From: Candidatus Mediterraneibacter excrementigallinarum | GTDB lineage: Bacteria; Bacillota; Clostridia; Lachnospirales; Lachnospiraceae | Reading direction: 5' to 3' | Assembly: GCA_019120075.1 (NCBI GenBank) | Contig: DWVT01000055.1 | Span: forward strand, 1 to 36,107 | Length of the DNA: 36,107 nucleotides | Shown here: one piece after another, positions 9,249 to 17,638 of the stretch | Numbering within the stretch: position 1 is the stretch's first letter | Layout of the letters: each line of letters begins with the position of its first letter | Position numbers and translations under genes: made by a program | The notes under the pieces: generated by a model | The model's database searches: none | Seen by the model: the letters and a program-made list of their open reading frames with translations, nothing else | What the model was told of the DNA's origin: nothing

Positions 9249-9388
9249 GGATGATCCTGCACCAGCCTGAATCCGCCTGCGGCTCCATCAGGCTGAGGGC
9301 GGCCGCCCTATGCCGTATACGTCCCCGTCATCCATTCACAGATACGTCTGTGATGGCTGCCGTTGCCGTATCCGGCGCAGGATCATCC
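9249..9388 (-). promoter_or_regulatory. Structured leader element upstream of dpaL
   Basis: A perfect 12-bp arm pair (GCAGGATCATCC at 9377-9388 and its complement at 9249-9260) closes about 116 bases with three internal palindromes. These are a TCACAGA/TCTGTGA stem with a 4-base loop (9336-9353, extendable with one bulge), GGGCGGCCGCCC (9297-9308), and CAGCCTGA/TCAGGCTG (9263-9270 with 9288-9295). The outer arm starts inside the stop codon of the regulator gene. No T-run follows, so it is not a simple terminator. It may be a cis-acting RNA, a processing site, or a repeat-derived element. I do not recognise it as a known riboswitch. Confidence 0.6.
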
Positions 9389-10030
9389 TTTGTCCATGTA
9401 ACTATATAATGTGAATTTTGATATTCCCAGGAGGGACGATACTTTGTCGCCGGATTTTGTGATGAGGAATGCTCCGGCATCGTTCAGGTACTGGACGACG
9501 GATACTTTGTCGTCTTTGTTCATGAGCGCTACGGGTTTGCCCACCCGGGCAATGGCCTGTTCGATGAGTTCGTCCAGCAGCTCGGTGACGTTGTGGGTGA
9601 TCCGCTGAGGAGAATCATGTTCTTTCTCTGAGGAGTCGGCCTCCTGTTCCGTCTGGATCAGGGAGCGTACCACATTCTCCACGGCAAGAAGAGAAGTAAT
9701 GTCATAGTTCATGGAGAAGATATAGGCGACTCTGCCTTTTTCGTCACGGATGTAGAGAGTGCTGGATTTGAGGATCCTGCCGTCGTCCGTCTTTGTAAGA
9801 TAGGCAAGCCGGTCTTTGAGTTTTGCCGGATCGCTGCGGAGTGTCTCCAGCACGATCCCGGACGGCCCGTCCCCGGTATGCCGGTTGGATACTTCCCCGT
9901 TTTCAATATAGACAATCGATTTGTCCAGATCTTTCCGGGTCAGATCATGGATGACCACCTCGCAGGAACTGCCAAACTGAACTGCCAGTCCGTGGGCGAG
10001 CTGCTTTAAAAAGTCAAGCTGGCGGGACAT
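9383..10030 (-). CDS. YheO-like PAS and helix-turn-helix transcriptional regulator
   Basis: This 215-residue protein has an N-terminal YheO-like PAS domain (about 5-120), with SSCEVVIHDLT and GRVAYIFSMNYDIT, and a C-terminal HTH domain of the HTH_22 type (about 150-212). The latter includes KDDKVSVVQYLNDAG and ISKFTLYSYMD, the latter being the recognition-helix region. Proteins of this family often control amino acid or dicarboxylate catabolism by sensing a small ligand. It is transcribed toward dpaL and divergently from ssnA. The likely targets are therefore the two purine operons on either side, with a pathway intermediate as ligand. The target and ligand are inferences. Confidence 0.85.
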   Translation of the reverse strand: MSRQLDFLKQLAHGLAVQFGSSCEVVIHDLTRKDLDKSIVYIENGEVSNRHTGDGPSGIVLETLRSDPAKLKDRLAYLTKTDDGRILKSSTLYIRDEKGRVAYIFSMNYDITSLLAVENVVRSLIQTEQEADSSEKEHDSPQRITHNVTELLDELIEQAIARVGKPVALMNKDDKVSVVQYLNDAGAFLITKSGDKVSSLLGISKFTLYSYMDKG

Positions 10031-10112
10031 TGTTTCACCTGCCTTTTCTGAATGAAATCACCTGCTGATACAGGGTGTCCTGAAACAGCAGATCTTCTGC
10101 GTCTCTAAACTC

Positions 10113-10140
10113 ATCATAGCATAAAAAAAGTAAGAGTCAA
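10113..10140 (-). promoter_or_regulatory. Probable promoter of the regulator/dpaL operon
   Basis: On the minus strand TTGACT (10135-10140) and TATGAT (10113-10118) are separated by 16 bases. This is a good sigma-A-type promoter about 80 bases ahead of the regulator's start codon. Confidence 0.6.
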
Positions 10141-10148
10141 TAGTTTTT

Positions 10149-10177
10149 CTAAAAAATTTTTAGGTGGTCTAAAAAAT
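10149..10177. promoter_or_regulatory. Candidate operator: repeated CTAAAAAAT boxes between divergent promoters
   Basis: CTAAAAAAT occurs at 10149-10157 and again at 10169-10177. The two are 20 bases apart, about two helical turns. The first copy is also half of a near-palindrome, CTAAAAAATTTTTAG (10149-10163). They lie directly between the outward promoters of the regulator and ssnA. This is a natural place for the PAS/HTH regulator to bind, but binding is inferred. The region is AT-rich, so chance is possible. Confidence 0.35.
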
Positions 10178-10191
10178 AGTTTGAACGCGTG

Positions 10192-10220
10192 TTGCATTTA
10201 TACAATTTTAATGGTATTCT
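10192..10220 (+). promoter_or_regulatory. Probable promoter of the ssnA-modC operon
   Basis: TTGCAT (10192-10197) and TATTCT (10215-10220) are separated by exactly 17 bases, upstream of ssnA. The untranslated leader would be roughly 100 bases. The rest of the 300-base divergent region holds no gene. Confidence 0.55.
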
Positions 10221-10330
10221 ATAGGAAATGAGTGGCATTCGTGTGCGAAATGCACAGAAAATCAGGAGCGGTCAGACGAGTGCCATCGGCAATCTGAGGT
10301 ATTTTCAAATGTAAAAAAGGAGAAGAAAAG

Positions 10331-11665
10331 ATGCTGATCTTAGGGAATGGAAGAGTTATCACAAGAGACGCAGCGCAGCCGCTGATCGAGAACGGCGCGG
10401 TTGCCATCGACGGCACGAAAGTCTGTAAGGTGGGAAACAACGAGGAACTGAAGGCGGCTTATCCGGATGCAGAGTATATTGACGCGGAAGGCGGGCTGAT
10501 CATGCCGGCGTTCATCAATGTTCACGAGCATATTTACAGTTCATTTGCAAGGGGACTTTCAATCAAGGGGTATGACCCGAAAGGTTTTCTTGATATCCTG
10601 GACGGACAGTGGTGGACTATTGACAGGAATCTGACGCTGCATGACACATATCTGAGCGCGATGGCCACATATATTGACTGCATCCGGAACGGCGTCACTA
10701 CCGTATTCGACCACCACGCCAGCTTCGGCGCGATCCGGGGATCTCTCTTTGAGATCGAGAAAGCGGCGAAGGAGACCGGGGTGCGCTCCTGTCTGTGCTA
10801 TGAGATATCAGACCGGGACGGAATGGACAAGGCGAGAGAATCCGTGATGGAGAATGCGGAGTTTATCCGTCACGCCTTGAAGGACGACACGGGGATGATA
10901 GCGGGAATGATGGGAATGCACGCCCAGTTTACGATCTCGGACGAGACCATGGAACTGGCAGCGCGGGAGAAGCCGGATGAAGTCGGCTATCACATCCATG
11001 TGGCGGAGGGGATCGAGGATCTTCACCACTGCCTGAAACATTATGGAAAGCGGATCGTGGACCGGCTTATGGATCATGGGATCCTGGGAGAAAAGACGCT
11101 GCTGGGCCACTGCATTTATATCAATCCTCATGAGATGGAGCTGATCAGGGAAACGGACACCATGGTAGTACACAATCCGGAGTCAAATATGGGAAATGCC
11201 TGCGGATGTCCGCCGACGATGGAACTGGTCCACAGAGGAATCCTGACCGGTCTGGGAACCGATGGATATACCCACGATATGATGGAGTCCTATAAGGTGG
11301 CGAATATCCTCCACAAGCATCATCTCTGCGATCCAAACGCGGCCTGGGGAGAGGTTCCGCAGATGCTCTTTGAGAACAACGCGAAGATTGCGGGAAGGTA
11401 CTTTGAAACGGAACTCGGCGTCCTGAAAGAAGGGGCGGCTGCTGACGTGATCATCGTGGATTACGATCCGCTCACTCCGCTGAACGCAGACAATATCAAC
11501 AGTCATCTGCTGTTCGGCGTGACAGGACACGACGTGGTGACCACGGTGGCAAACGGGAAAGTCCTCATGAAAGACAGACGGCTGACACAGATCGATGTGG
11601 AAAAGGTGATGGCAGACTGCAGGCAGGCGGCGGCTGAACTTGCCGGGCGGATCAACAGCCGGTAG
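10331..11665 (+). CDS. ssnA: SsnA-type aminohydrolase/amidohydrolase
   Basis: This 444-residue amidohydrolase-superfamily protein is related to guanine deaminase and chlorohydrolases. The metal site is visible: H65 and H67 in NVHEHIYSS, H221 and H223 in YHIHVAEG, H260 in LLGHCIY, and D311 in GTDGYTHDM. The first motif is HxH with a glutamate between, a feature of SsnA. It is cytoplasmic and probably hydrolyses a purine-derived ring. It is first in the long plus-strand operon, with AAAGGAG ahead of ATG 10331. The E. coli ssnA neighbourhood (ygfK, hydA, xdhD) is the same. Confidence 0.93.
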   Translation: MLILGNGRVITRDAAQPLIENGAVAIDGTKVCKVGNNEELKAAYPDAEYIDAEGGLIMPAFINVHEHIYSSFARGLSIKGYDPKGFLDILDGQWWTIDRNLTLHDTYLSAMATYIDCIRNGVTTVFDHHASFGAIRGSLFEIEKAAKETGVRSCLCYEISDRDGMDKARESVMENAEFIRHALKDDTGMIAGMMGMHAQFTISDETMELAAREKPDEVGYHIHVAEGIEDLHHCLKHYGKRIVDRLMDHGILGEKTLLGHCIYINPHEMELIRETDTMVVHNPESNMGNACGCPPTMELVHRGILTGLGTDGYTHDMMESYKVANILHKHHLCDPNAAWGEVPQMLFENNAKIAGRYFETELGVLKEGAAADVIIVDYDPLTPLNADNINSHLLFGVTGHDVVTTVANGKVLMKDRRLTQIDVEKVMADCRQAAAELAGRINSR

Positions 11666-11712
11666 AAAAATTCAGACAGAGACGAGATGTGATCTAAGAA
11701 AGGAAAAAGAAA

Positions 11713-13143
11713 ATGAACGATAAAAAGACAGTGAAAGACAATTCGGAACTTTTCAAGTGGAACGGAAACCCGCCAATGAGCCAGGTCCTCCCCCTTGCAG
11801 CGCAGCATGTCCTTGCAGCGGTAGTGGGATGCGTTACGCCGGCGATCCTGGTCGCAAACGCGGCAAACAATGCGGGCGGAAACGTGAACATGGGACTGCT
11901 CATCCAGGTATCCCTTGTGTTCGCGGCGCTCTCCACACTTCTCCAGTTGTATGGGAACAAACTGAAGCTGGGATCCGGACTTCCGGTCATCATCGGAGTG
12001 AGCTTTGCATATGTCCCGACGATGACGGCGATCGCAGCCCAGGCGAAAGATGTGGATACCATTTTCGGTGCCATGGTCATCGGAGGTGTGGTGGCGATCA
12101 TCGTAGGGCTTACGATCCGTCAGATCCGCAAAGTCTTCCCGCCCCTTGTCATCGGAACGGTCATCCTTGCCATCGGCCTGTCCCTGTACAGCACGGCGGT
12201 GAACTACATGGCGGGAAATTCTTCCAATACATACGAACTGGTGGTAGAGCAGCAGGGCAAGACAGAAGCGCTTGTATACGGCTCCTGGCAGAACTGGCTG
12301 GTTGCATTTATCACATTGATCATCGTTGTCCTTCTGAACCATTACGGAAAAGGACTGTTTAAACTTGCATCCATCCTGATCGGTCTGATCTGCGGATATG
12401 TGGTGGCGCTCTGCTTCGGAATGGTTGACTTCTCCGCGCTGTCCAGTGCCGGATGGTTCCAGGTGCCGATGCCCCTCGCATTCGGGATGAAGTTTGACAT
12501 CTCCGCGATCCTTCCTCTGGCGATCCTGTTCCTGGTCAATTCGATCCAGGCCATGGGCGATTTCTCAGCGACAACAAGCGGAGGCATGGACCGTCTTCCC
12601 ACGGATGACGAGCTTAACGGCGGTATCATCGGATACGGCGCAAGCAACATTGTGGGCGCATTCTTCGGATGCCCTCCCACGGCAACCTACAGCCAGAACG
12701 TGGGTATCGTAGGTTCCACAAGAGTAGTATCGAGAAAAGTGTTCTCCGTAGCGGCGGTGATCCTTCTGATCGCAGGGCTGATCCCGAAGTTCTCCGCACT
12801 GCTGAGAACGATCCCCCAGTGTGTGCTGGGCGGTGCGGTAGCGTCTGTGTTCGCATCCATTGCCATGACGGGGATCAAGCTTCTCGTGACAGAGAAGCTG
12901 ACATACAGAAATACAACAGTTGCAGGACTGGCCATTGCCATCGGAATGGGCGTTTCCTTAAATGACGGCTGTCTGAACCAGATGTCCGCAAGCATCCACA
13001 GCGCTCTGAATATGAGCATGAGCCTGGAGAGTTTCCAGTCTATCATCAACAATACATTTGCGTCATCGCCGGTCGTTCTTGCAACGATCTTCGCGGTGAT
13101 CCTGAACCTGATACTGCCGAAGGACAAACCGGAAGCAAAGTAG
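11713..13143 (+). CDS. NCS2-family purine (uric acid/xanthine) permease
   Basis: This 476-residue membrane protein of the nucleobase-cation symporter 2 family should import a purine base with protons. The family QH motif is Q31-H32 in PLAAQHVLAA, the TM3 segment reads GSGLPVIIGVSFAY, and the NAT signature QNVGIVGSTR starts at Q328. About 14 hydrophobic segments are present. It is more like UacT/XanP-type permeases than uracil carriers. Its position between ssnA and ygfK suggests uric acid or xanthine as cargo. Which of these it carries cannot be told from sequence. Confidence 0.92.
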   Translation: MNDKKTVKDNSELFKWNGNPPMSQVLPLAAQHVLAAVVGCVTPAILVANAANNAGGNVNMGLLIQVSLVFAALSTLLQLYGNKLKLGSGLPVIIGVSFAYVPTMTAIAAQAKDVDTIFGAMVIGGVVAIIVGLTIRQIRKVFPPLVIGTVILAIGLSLYSTAVNYMAGNSSNTYELVVEQQGKTEALVYGSWQNWLVAFITLIIVVLLNHYGKGLFKLASILIGLICGYVVALCFGMVDFSALSSAGWFQVPMPLAFGMKFDISAILPLAILFLVNSIQAMGDFSATTSGGMDRLPTDDELNGGIIGYGASNIVGAFFGCPPTATYSQNVGIVGSTRVVSRKVFSVAAVILLIAGLIPKFSALLRTIPQCVLGGAVASVFASIAMTGIKLLVTEKLTYRNTTVAGLAIAIGMGVSLNDGCLNQMSASIHSALNMSMSLESFQSIINNTFASSPVVLATIFAVILNLILPKDKPEAK

Positions 13144-13176
13144 ATGCACCGGACCAAATGACAGGAGGAAACGATT

Positions 13177-16173
13177 ATGAGTGATATTATGAGACCTATG
13201 GCGTTTGAACAGCTTCTGAACTGGATCCTGACAGAAAAAAAGCAGAGCGGCACCGTGTTCGGAGAACATCATCCGTATCATGCTGATGCGAAATATAACC
13301 GCACGATCTTTGAGCGTACGCTGGAGACGCCGGTAGGGCCTGCAGCCGGACCGCACACCCAGCTGGCCCAGAACATTGCGACGGCATACTATACGGGGAG
13401 CCGTTTCTTTGAGCTGAAGACAGTGCAGGTCATGGATGGTGCGGAGCTGTCCGCCTGTGTAAACAAACCGTGTATCAAGGCGGATGACGAATGCTATAAC
13501 TGTGAGTGGTCCACAGAACTTTATGTCCCCCAGGCAATGGAGGAGTACATCAAAGCGTGGTTCCTGTGCAAGGTGATGGCAAAGGAGTTCGGACTGGGGA
13601 GCATGGACGGCTTCCAGTTCAACATCAGCGTGGGATATGACCTGGCAGGGATCCGGTCTGAGAAGATCGACAATTTCCTGAACACCATGAAGCAGGCGCA
13701 GGATTCCGATATTTTTAAATCATGTAAGTCGTATCTGCTGGAGCATACAGATCTGTTTGAGAATGTGACGGCGGAAGACATCGAGAGTATTTCCGGGGAG
13801 ATCTGCAACTCCGTGACCATTTCTACTCTGCACGGATGCCCTCCCCAGGAGATCGAACGGATCGCCATGTATCTGATCACGGAGAAGGGCTTCCACACGT
13901 TTATCAAATGTAATCCGACGCTGCTCGGATATGAATACGCGAGAAAGACCATGGACGAGATGGGATATGACTATGTTGCGTTCGGGGATTTCCATTTTAA
14001 AGATGACCTTCAATATGAAGACGCGGTTCCCATGCTGACCAGGCTGATGAAGGTCTGTCAGGAGAGGAATCTGGAGTTCGGAGTAAAGATCACCAACACC
14101 TTCCCGGTGGATGTGAAGCAGAACGAGCTTCCCAGCGAGGAGATGTACATGTCCGGGAAGTCCCTTTATCCGCTGTCGATCTCCCTTGCGGCGAAGCTGG
14201 CGAAGGAATTTGACGGAAAACTTCGTATCTCCTACTCCGGCGGAGCGGATTACCACAATATCAAGGGCATTGTTGACGCGGGAATCTGGCCGGTCACAGT
14301 GGCAACCACTCTGTTAAAGCCGGGCGGATATGACCGGATGACTCAGATGGCGGAGCTTCTCGAGGAGGAGAATGTGGTCTTTGCAGGTGTGGATCCGGCG
14401 AAGACGGCAAAACTGGCAGAGGATGCAAAGACAAGTCCGTACCATGTGAAGGCTGTGAAGCCTCTTCCGTCCAGAAAACTGAAGAAACAGGTGCCGCTTC
14501 TCGACTGCTTTACCGCACCCTGCAAAGAGGGCTGTCCGATCCATCAGGATATCACGGCCTATCTGCAGCTTGTGAACGAGGGCAGGTATGAGGAAGCTTT
14601 TGAGGTGATCACGGAGAAGAATCCACTTCCGTTTATCACGGGAACGATCTGCTCCCATGCATGTATGAGCAAATGTACGAGAAACTTTTATGAAGAACCG
14701 GTCCATATCCGCGCTATGAAACTGATCGCGGCGGAGAATGGATATGATGCTTTCATGGAGAAACTGACAGCGCCGGCAGTGACAAGAAGCGGAAAGGCGG
14801 CCGTCATCGGAGGCGGTCCGGCTGGAATGGCTGCGGCTTACTTCCTTCGCCGTGCCGGGATGGAAGTCACCCTGTTTGAGAAGAACGATGCTCTCGGCGG
14901 CGTCGTGCGCCACGTGATCCCGGAATTCAGGATCGCGACCGACTCTATTGACAAAGACGCGGCGCTTCTGGAGAAGATGGGCGTCGACATCTGCCTGAAT
15001 ACGGAGATAAAAGAGATCGACATGCTGAAGAACGCGGGATATACCGCAGTGATCCTTGCGGTGGGGGCCCATGAACCGGGCCTGCTCCGCCTGGAGAAGG
15101 GGGAGCCGGTAAACGCGCTGCAGTTCCTTGCTGATTTCAAGGCAAAGGACGGTGATCTGGATATCGGTAAGAACGTGGTGATCATCGGCGGCGGAAACAC
15201 GGCAATGGATACAGCCAGAGCGGCGAAACGCACCAGAGGCGTGGAACACGCTTATCTCGTATACAGAAGAACGAAGAGATATATGCCTGCCGACGAGGAA
15301 GAGCTGGTCATGGCAGTGGACGATGGAGTGGAGTTCATGGAACTTCTGGCTCCGGTGAAGCAGGAGGACGGAAAACTTCTCTGCAAAGTCATGAAGCTGG
15401 GCGATTTTGACGCATCCGGAAGAAGAGGCGTTGTCGAGACAGGAGAAGAAAAAGAGGTCCCGGCGGATACTGTGATCGCTGCAGTAGGCGAGCGGGTGCC
15501 GACTTCATTCTATGAGGCAAACGGGATCAATGTGAACGAGCGGGGAAGGGCTCTTGTAAATGAAGAGACCTGTGAGACAAACCTTGCAGGTGTTTATGTC
15601 GTGGGCGACGGTCTGGGCGGTCCTGCCACGGTAGTGGAGGGGATCCGCGACGGACTTAAGGCTGCAGAGGCAGTCATCGGTGAAACGCTTGTCCGGGATT
15701 TCGCTCCGGAGATAAGTGAGGAGACGATCTACAGCAGAAGAGGCGGACTTGCCGACCTGAGAGAGGATAAGGAGGAGAGCGGAAGATGTCTCACCTGCGG
15801 TAAGGTATGCGAGAACTGTGTGGAAGTCTGTCCCAACAGAGCGAACATTTCCATCCGGGTTCCGGGCATGGGCAAACATCAGATCATCCATGTGGACTAT
15901 ATGTGCAACGAATGCGGAAACTGCCGGAGCTTCTGTCCTTATGACAGTGCGCCGTATCTTGATAAGTTCACGCTGTTTGCAGACGAGAAGGACATGGAAG
16001 ACAGCAAGAATCAGGGATTCGCAGTGCTGGACAGAGAGCGGATGAAGTTCCGCGTGCGGTTCTTCGGTGAGACATCTGTCTGGACAAAAGGAGAAGAGAC
16101 CAGAATCCCGGAAGGGCTGCAGAAACTGATGGAGACGGTCTGCAGGGATTACCCGTATCTTCTGAGGCCGTAA
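13177..16173 (+). CDS. ygfK: YgfK-family flavin/iron-sulfur oxidoreductase (annotated in databases as putative selenate reductase subunit)
   Basis: This 998-residue multidomain redox enzyme has three parts. The N-terminal half (about 1-430) is a dihydropyrimidine dehydrogenase-like TIM barrel. A GltD-like module follows, with cysteines from about 444 (CFTAPCKEGCP), an FAD loop GGGPAGM near 545, and an NAD(P) loop IIGGGNTAMD near 671. A C-terminal ferredoxin pair completes it, CLTCGKVCENCVEVCP from 871 and CNECGNCRSFCP from 910. This layout resembles dihydropyrimidine dehydrogenase with the domains in a different order. That suggests reductive attack on a purine or pyrimidine ring, not selenate reduction. 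AGGAGG precedes ATG 13177. It is cytoplasmic and lies between the permease and the hydantoinase. Confidence 0.93.
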   Translation: MSDIMRPMAFEQLLNWILTEKKQSGTVFGEHHPYHADAKYNRTIFERTLETPVGPAAGPHTQLAQNIATAYYTGSRFFELKTVQVMDGAELSACVNKPCIKADDECYNCEWSTELYVPQAMEEYIKAWFLCKVMAKEFGLGSMDGFQFNISVGYDLAGIRSEKIDNFLNTMKQAQDSDIFKSCKSYLLEHTDLFENVTAEDIESISGEICNSVTISTLHGCPPQEIERIAMYLITEKGFHTFIKCNPTLLGYEYARKTMDEMGYDYVAFGDFHFKDDLQYEDAVPMLTRLMKVCQERNLEFGVKITNTFPVDVKQNELPSEEMYMSGKSLYPLSISLAAKLAKEFDGKLRISYSGGADYHNIKGIVDAGIWPVTVATTLLKPGGYDRMTQMAELLEEENVVFAGVDPAKTAKLAEDAKTSPYHVKAVKPLPSRKLKKQVPLLDCFTAPCKEGCPIHQDITAYLQLVNEGRYEEAFEVITEKNPLPFITGTICSHACMSKCTRNFYEEPVHIRAMKLIAAENGYDAFMEKLTAPAVTRSGKAAVIGGGPAGMAAAYFLRRAGMEVTLFEKNDALGGVVRHVIPEFRIATDSIDKDAALLEKMGVDICLNTEIKEIDMLKNAGYTAVILAVGAHEPGLLRLEKGEPVNALQFLADFKAKDGDLDIGKNVVIIGGGNTAMDTARAAKRTRGVEHAYLVYRRTKRYMPADEEELVMAVDDGVEFMELLAPVKQEDGKLLCKVMKLGDFDASGRRGVVETGEEKEVPADTVIAAVGERVPTSFYEANGINVNERGRALVNEETCETNLAGVYVVGDGLGGPATVVEGIRDGLKAAEAVIGETLVRDFAPEISEETIYSRRGGLADLREDKEESGRCLTCGKVCENCVEVCPNRANISIRVPGMGKHQIIHVDYMCNECGNCRSFCPYDSAPYLDKFTLFADEKDMEDSKNQGFAVLDRERMKFRVRFFGETSVWTKGEETRIPEGLQKLMETVCRDYPYLLRP

Positions 16174-16191
16174 GATCATAAAGGAGTCCGG

Positions 16192-16219
16192 CCTGCGGGA
16201 ACAGTTCTGTTTCCGCAGG
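16192..16219 (+). other. Intercistronic stem-loop between ygfK and hydA
   Basis: CCTGCGGGAACAG (16192-16204) pairs with CTGTTTCCGCAGG (16207-16219), with one G-T wobble. No T-run follows. It is probably an mRNA processing or stability element, or a weak attenuator, inside the operon. Confidence 0.6.
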
Positions 16220-16258
16220 AAAACGGCTTGCAGTTTGAACAGAAAGAAGGGGTTATGG

Positions 16259-17638
16259 ATGAAACGATTATTTAAAGGGGGGACCATCGTCAGCGCAGGC
16301 GGTATGCGGAAAACAGATATCCTGGTCAAGGGGGAAAAGATCCTCATGACAGGGGATAACCTGGCCTTTCGGGATGCCGAGATCGTGGATGTAACGGGAA
16401 AACTGCTTTTCCCGGGATTTATCGACGCACATACTCACATGGCTCTTGAGGTCAGCGGAACGGTGACGGCTGACGGTTTTGATACCGGCACAAAGGCGGA
16501 ACTGGCGGGAGGAACCACATGTATTATTGATTTTGCTACCCAGTATGCGGGAGAGTCGCTGGGGCAGGCTCTTGAAAACTGGCATCAGAAAGCGGACGGG
16601 GAAGCGTCCTGTGATTACGCCTTCCATCTGGCTCTCTCAGAGTGGAATGAGGAGATCAGCAGAGAGCTGGAAGAGATCGTGAAGGATGACGTCTCCTCTT
16701 TTAAAATGTATATGACCTATGACAACCGCGTGGACGACGAGACCATATATGAGGTGCTGTCCAGGCTGAAAGAGCTGGGCGGCATCGCAGGAGTTCATTG
16801 CGAGAATCACGGGATCATCTGTGCGCGGCAGAAAGAGGTTATGAAGAAAAAGGGAAACCGCAGAGACGTATCCGATTATCCGTGGACCAGGCCGAAAGAG
16901 GCGGAGGCGGAAGCTGTGGGACGGCTGCTCAGGATAGCGGGATGTGTGGATACACCGGTGATCATAGTCCATCTGAGTACAGCGGCTGGCTACAGAGAGA
17001 TCCTGCGGGCAAGGGAAGCCGGGCAGACGGTATATGTGGAAACATGCCCTCAGTATCTGCTTCTGGACGAGGGAAGGTATTTCCTGCCGGCGGAGGAGGC
17101 GCGCCGCTATATGGTGGCGCCGCCTCTCAGAAAGAAGAAAAATCAGGAGATACTCTGGGAAGCTCTGAGAGAAGGGAGAATTCAGACCGTGAGCACAGAC
17201 CACTGCAGTTTCACAGACAGCCAGAAGGCGGCAGGGGCAGAAGACTTCCTGAAGACGCCCTGCGGAATGCCCGGGGCGGAAGAAAGGCCGGCGCTGATGT
17301 GGCAGTTTGGTGTAAATGATAAGAAGATCACGCCGGAGCAGATGTGCGCTTATCTGTCTGAAAATCCTGCCAGGCTTTACCGGCTTTATCCACAGAAGGG
17401 AACTCTTGAATCAGGGAGTGACGCGGATATCGTAGTCTGGAATCCGGAAACGGAGTGGACCCTGTCCGCGGAGAATCAGCAGTCTGCATCAGGATTCTGT
17501 CCCATGGAGGGGGCGAAGATCCGCGGACGGGCGGAACAGGTGTATCTCCGGGGAGAACTGGTCGCTGAGAACGGAAAGATCCTCAGGGAAAAGACCGGAA
17601 AATATGTGAAGCATGGAACAGGAAAGAATGTATGGTGA
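16259..17638 (+). CDS. hydA: D-hydantoinase/dihydropyrimidinase-family hydrolase
   Basis: This 459-residue cyclic amidase opens hydantoin- or dihydropyrimidine-like rings with two metals (YgeZ/HyuA type). Metal ligands are H58 and H60 in DAHTHMA, the probably carboxylated K149 in SSFKMYM, H180 in GVHCENHG, H238 in IIVHLST and D314 in STDHCSF. The ATG at 16259 is chosen because AAGGGG sits just ahead of it; an upstream in-frame TTG lacks such a site. Its stop overlaps the start of yqeC by 7 bases. In context it probably opens a ring produced from a purine by YgfK and SsnA. Confidence 0.93.
   Translation: MKRLFKGGTIVSAGGMRKTDILVKGEKILMTGDNLAFRDAEIVDVTGKLLFPGFIDAHTHMALEVSGTVTADGFDTGTKAELAGGTTCIIDFATQYAGESLGQALENWHQKADGEASCDYAFHLALSEWNEEISRELEEIVKDDVSSFKMYMTYDNRVDDETIYEVLSRLKELGGIAGVHCENHGIICARQKEVMKKKGNRRDVSDYPWTRPKEAEAEAVGRLLRIAGCVDTPVIIVHLSTAAGYREILRAREAGQTVYVETCPQYLLLDEGRYFLPAEEARRYMVAPPLRKKKNQEILWEALREGRIQTVSTDHCSFTDSQKAAGAEDFLKTPCGMPGAEERPALMWQFGVNDKKITPEQMCAYLSENPARLYRLYPQKGTLESGSDADIVVWNPETEWTLSAENQQSASGFCPMEGAKIRGRAEQVYLRGELVAENGKILREKTGKYVKHGTGKNVW

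Noticed and set aside
9209-9409. A 66-residue plus-strand frame between dpaL and the regulator
   Set aside because: Its content is produced by GC-rich palindromes, it has no ribosome site and it resembles no protein. The structured-RNA explanation accounts for the sequence better.
13177-16173. YgfK as a true selenate reductase
   Set aside because: The domain layout is that of a dihydropyrimidine dehydrogenase-like enzyme and the neighbours are purine genes. The selenate name is a historical database label.
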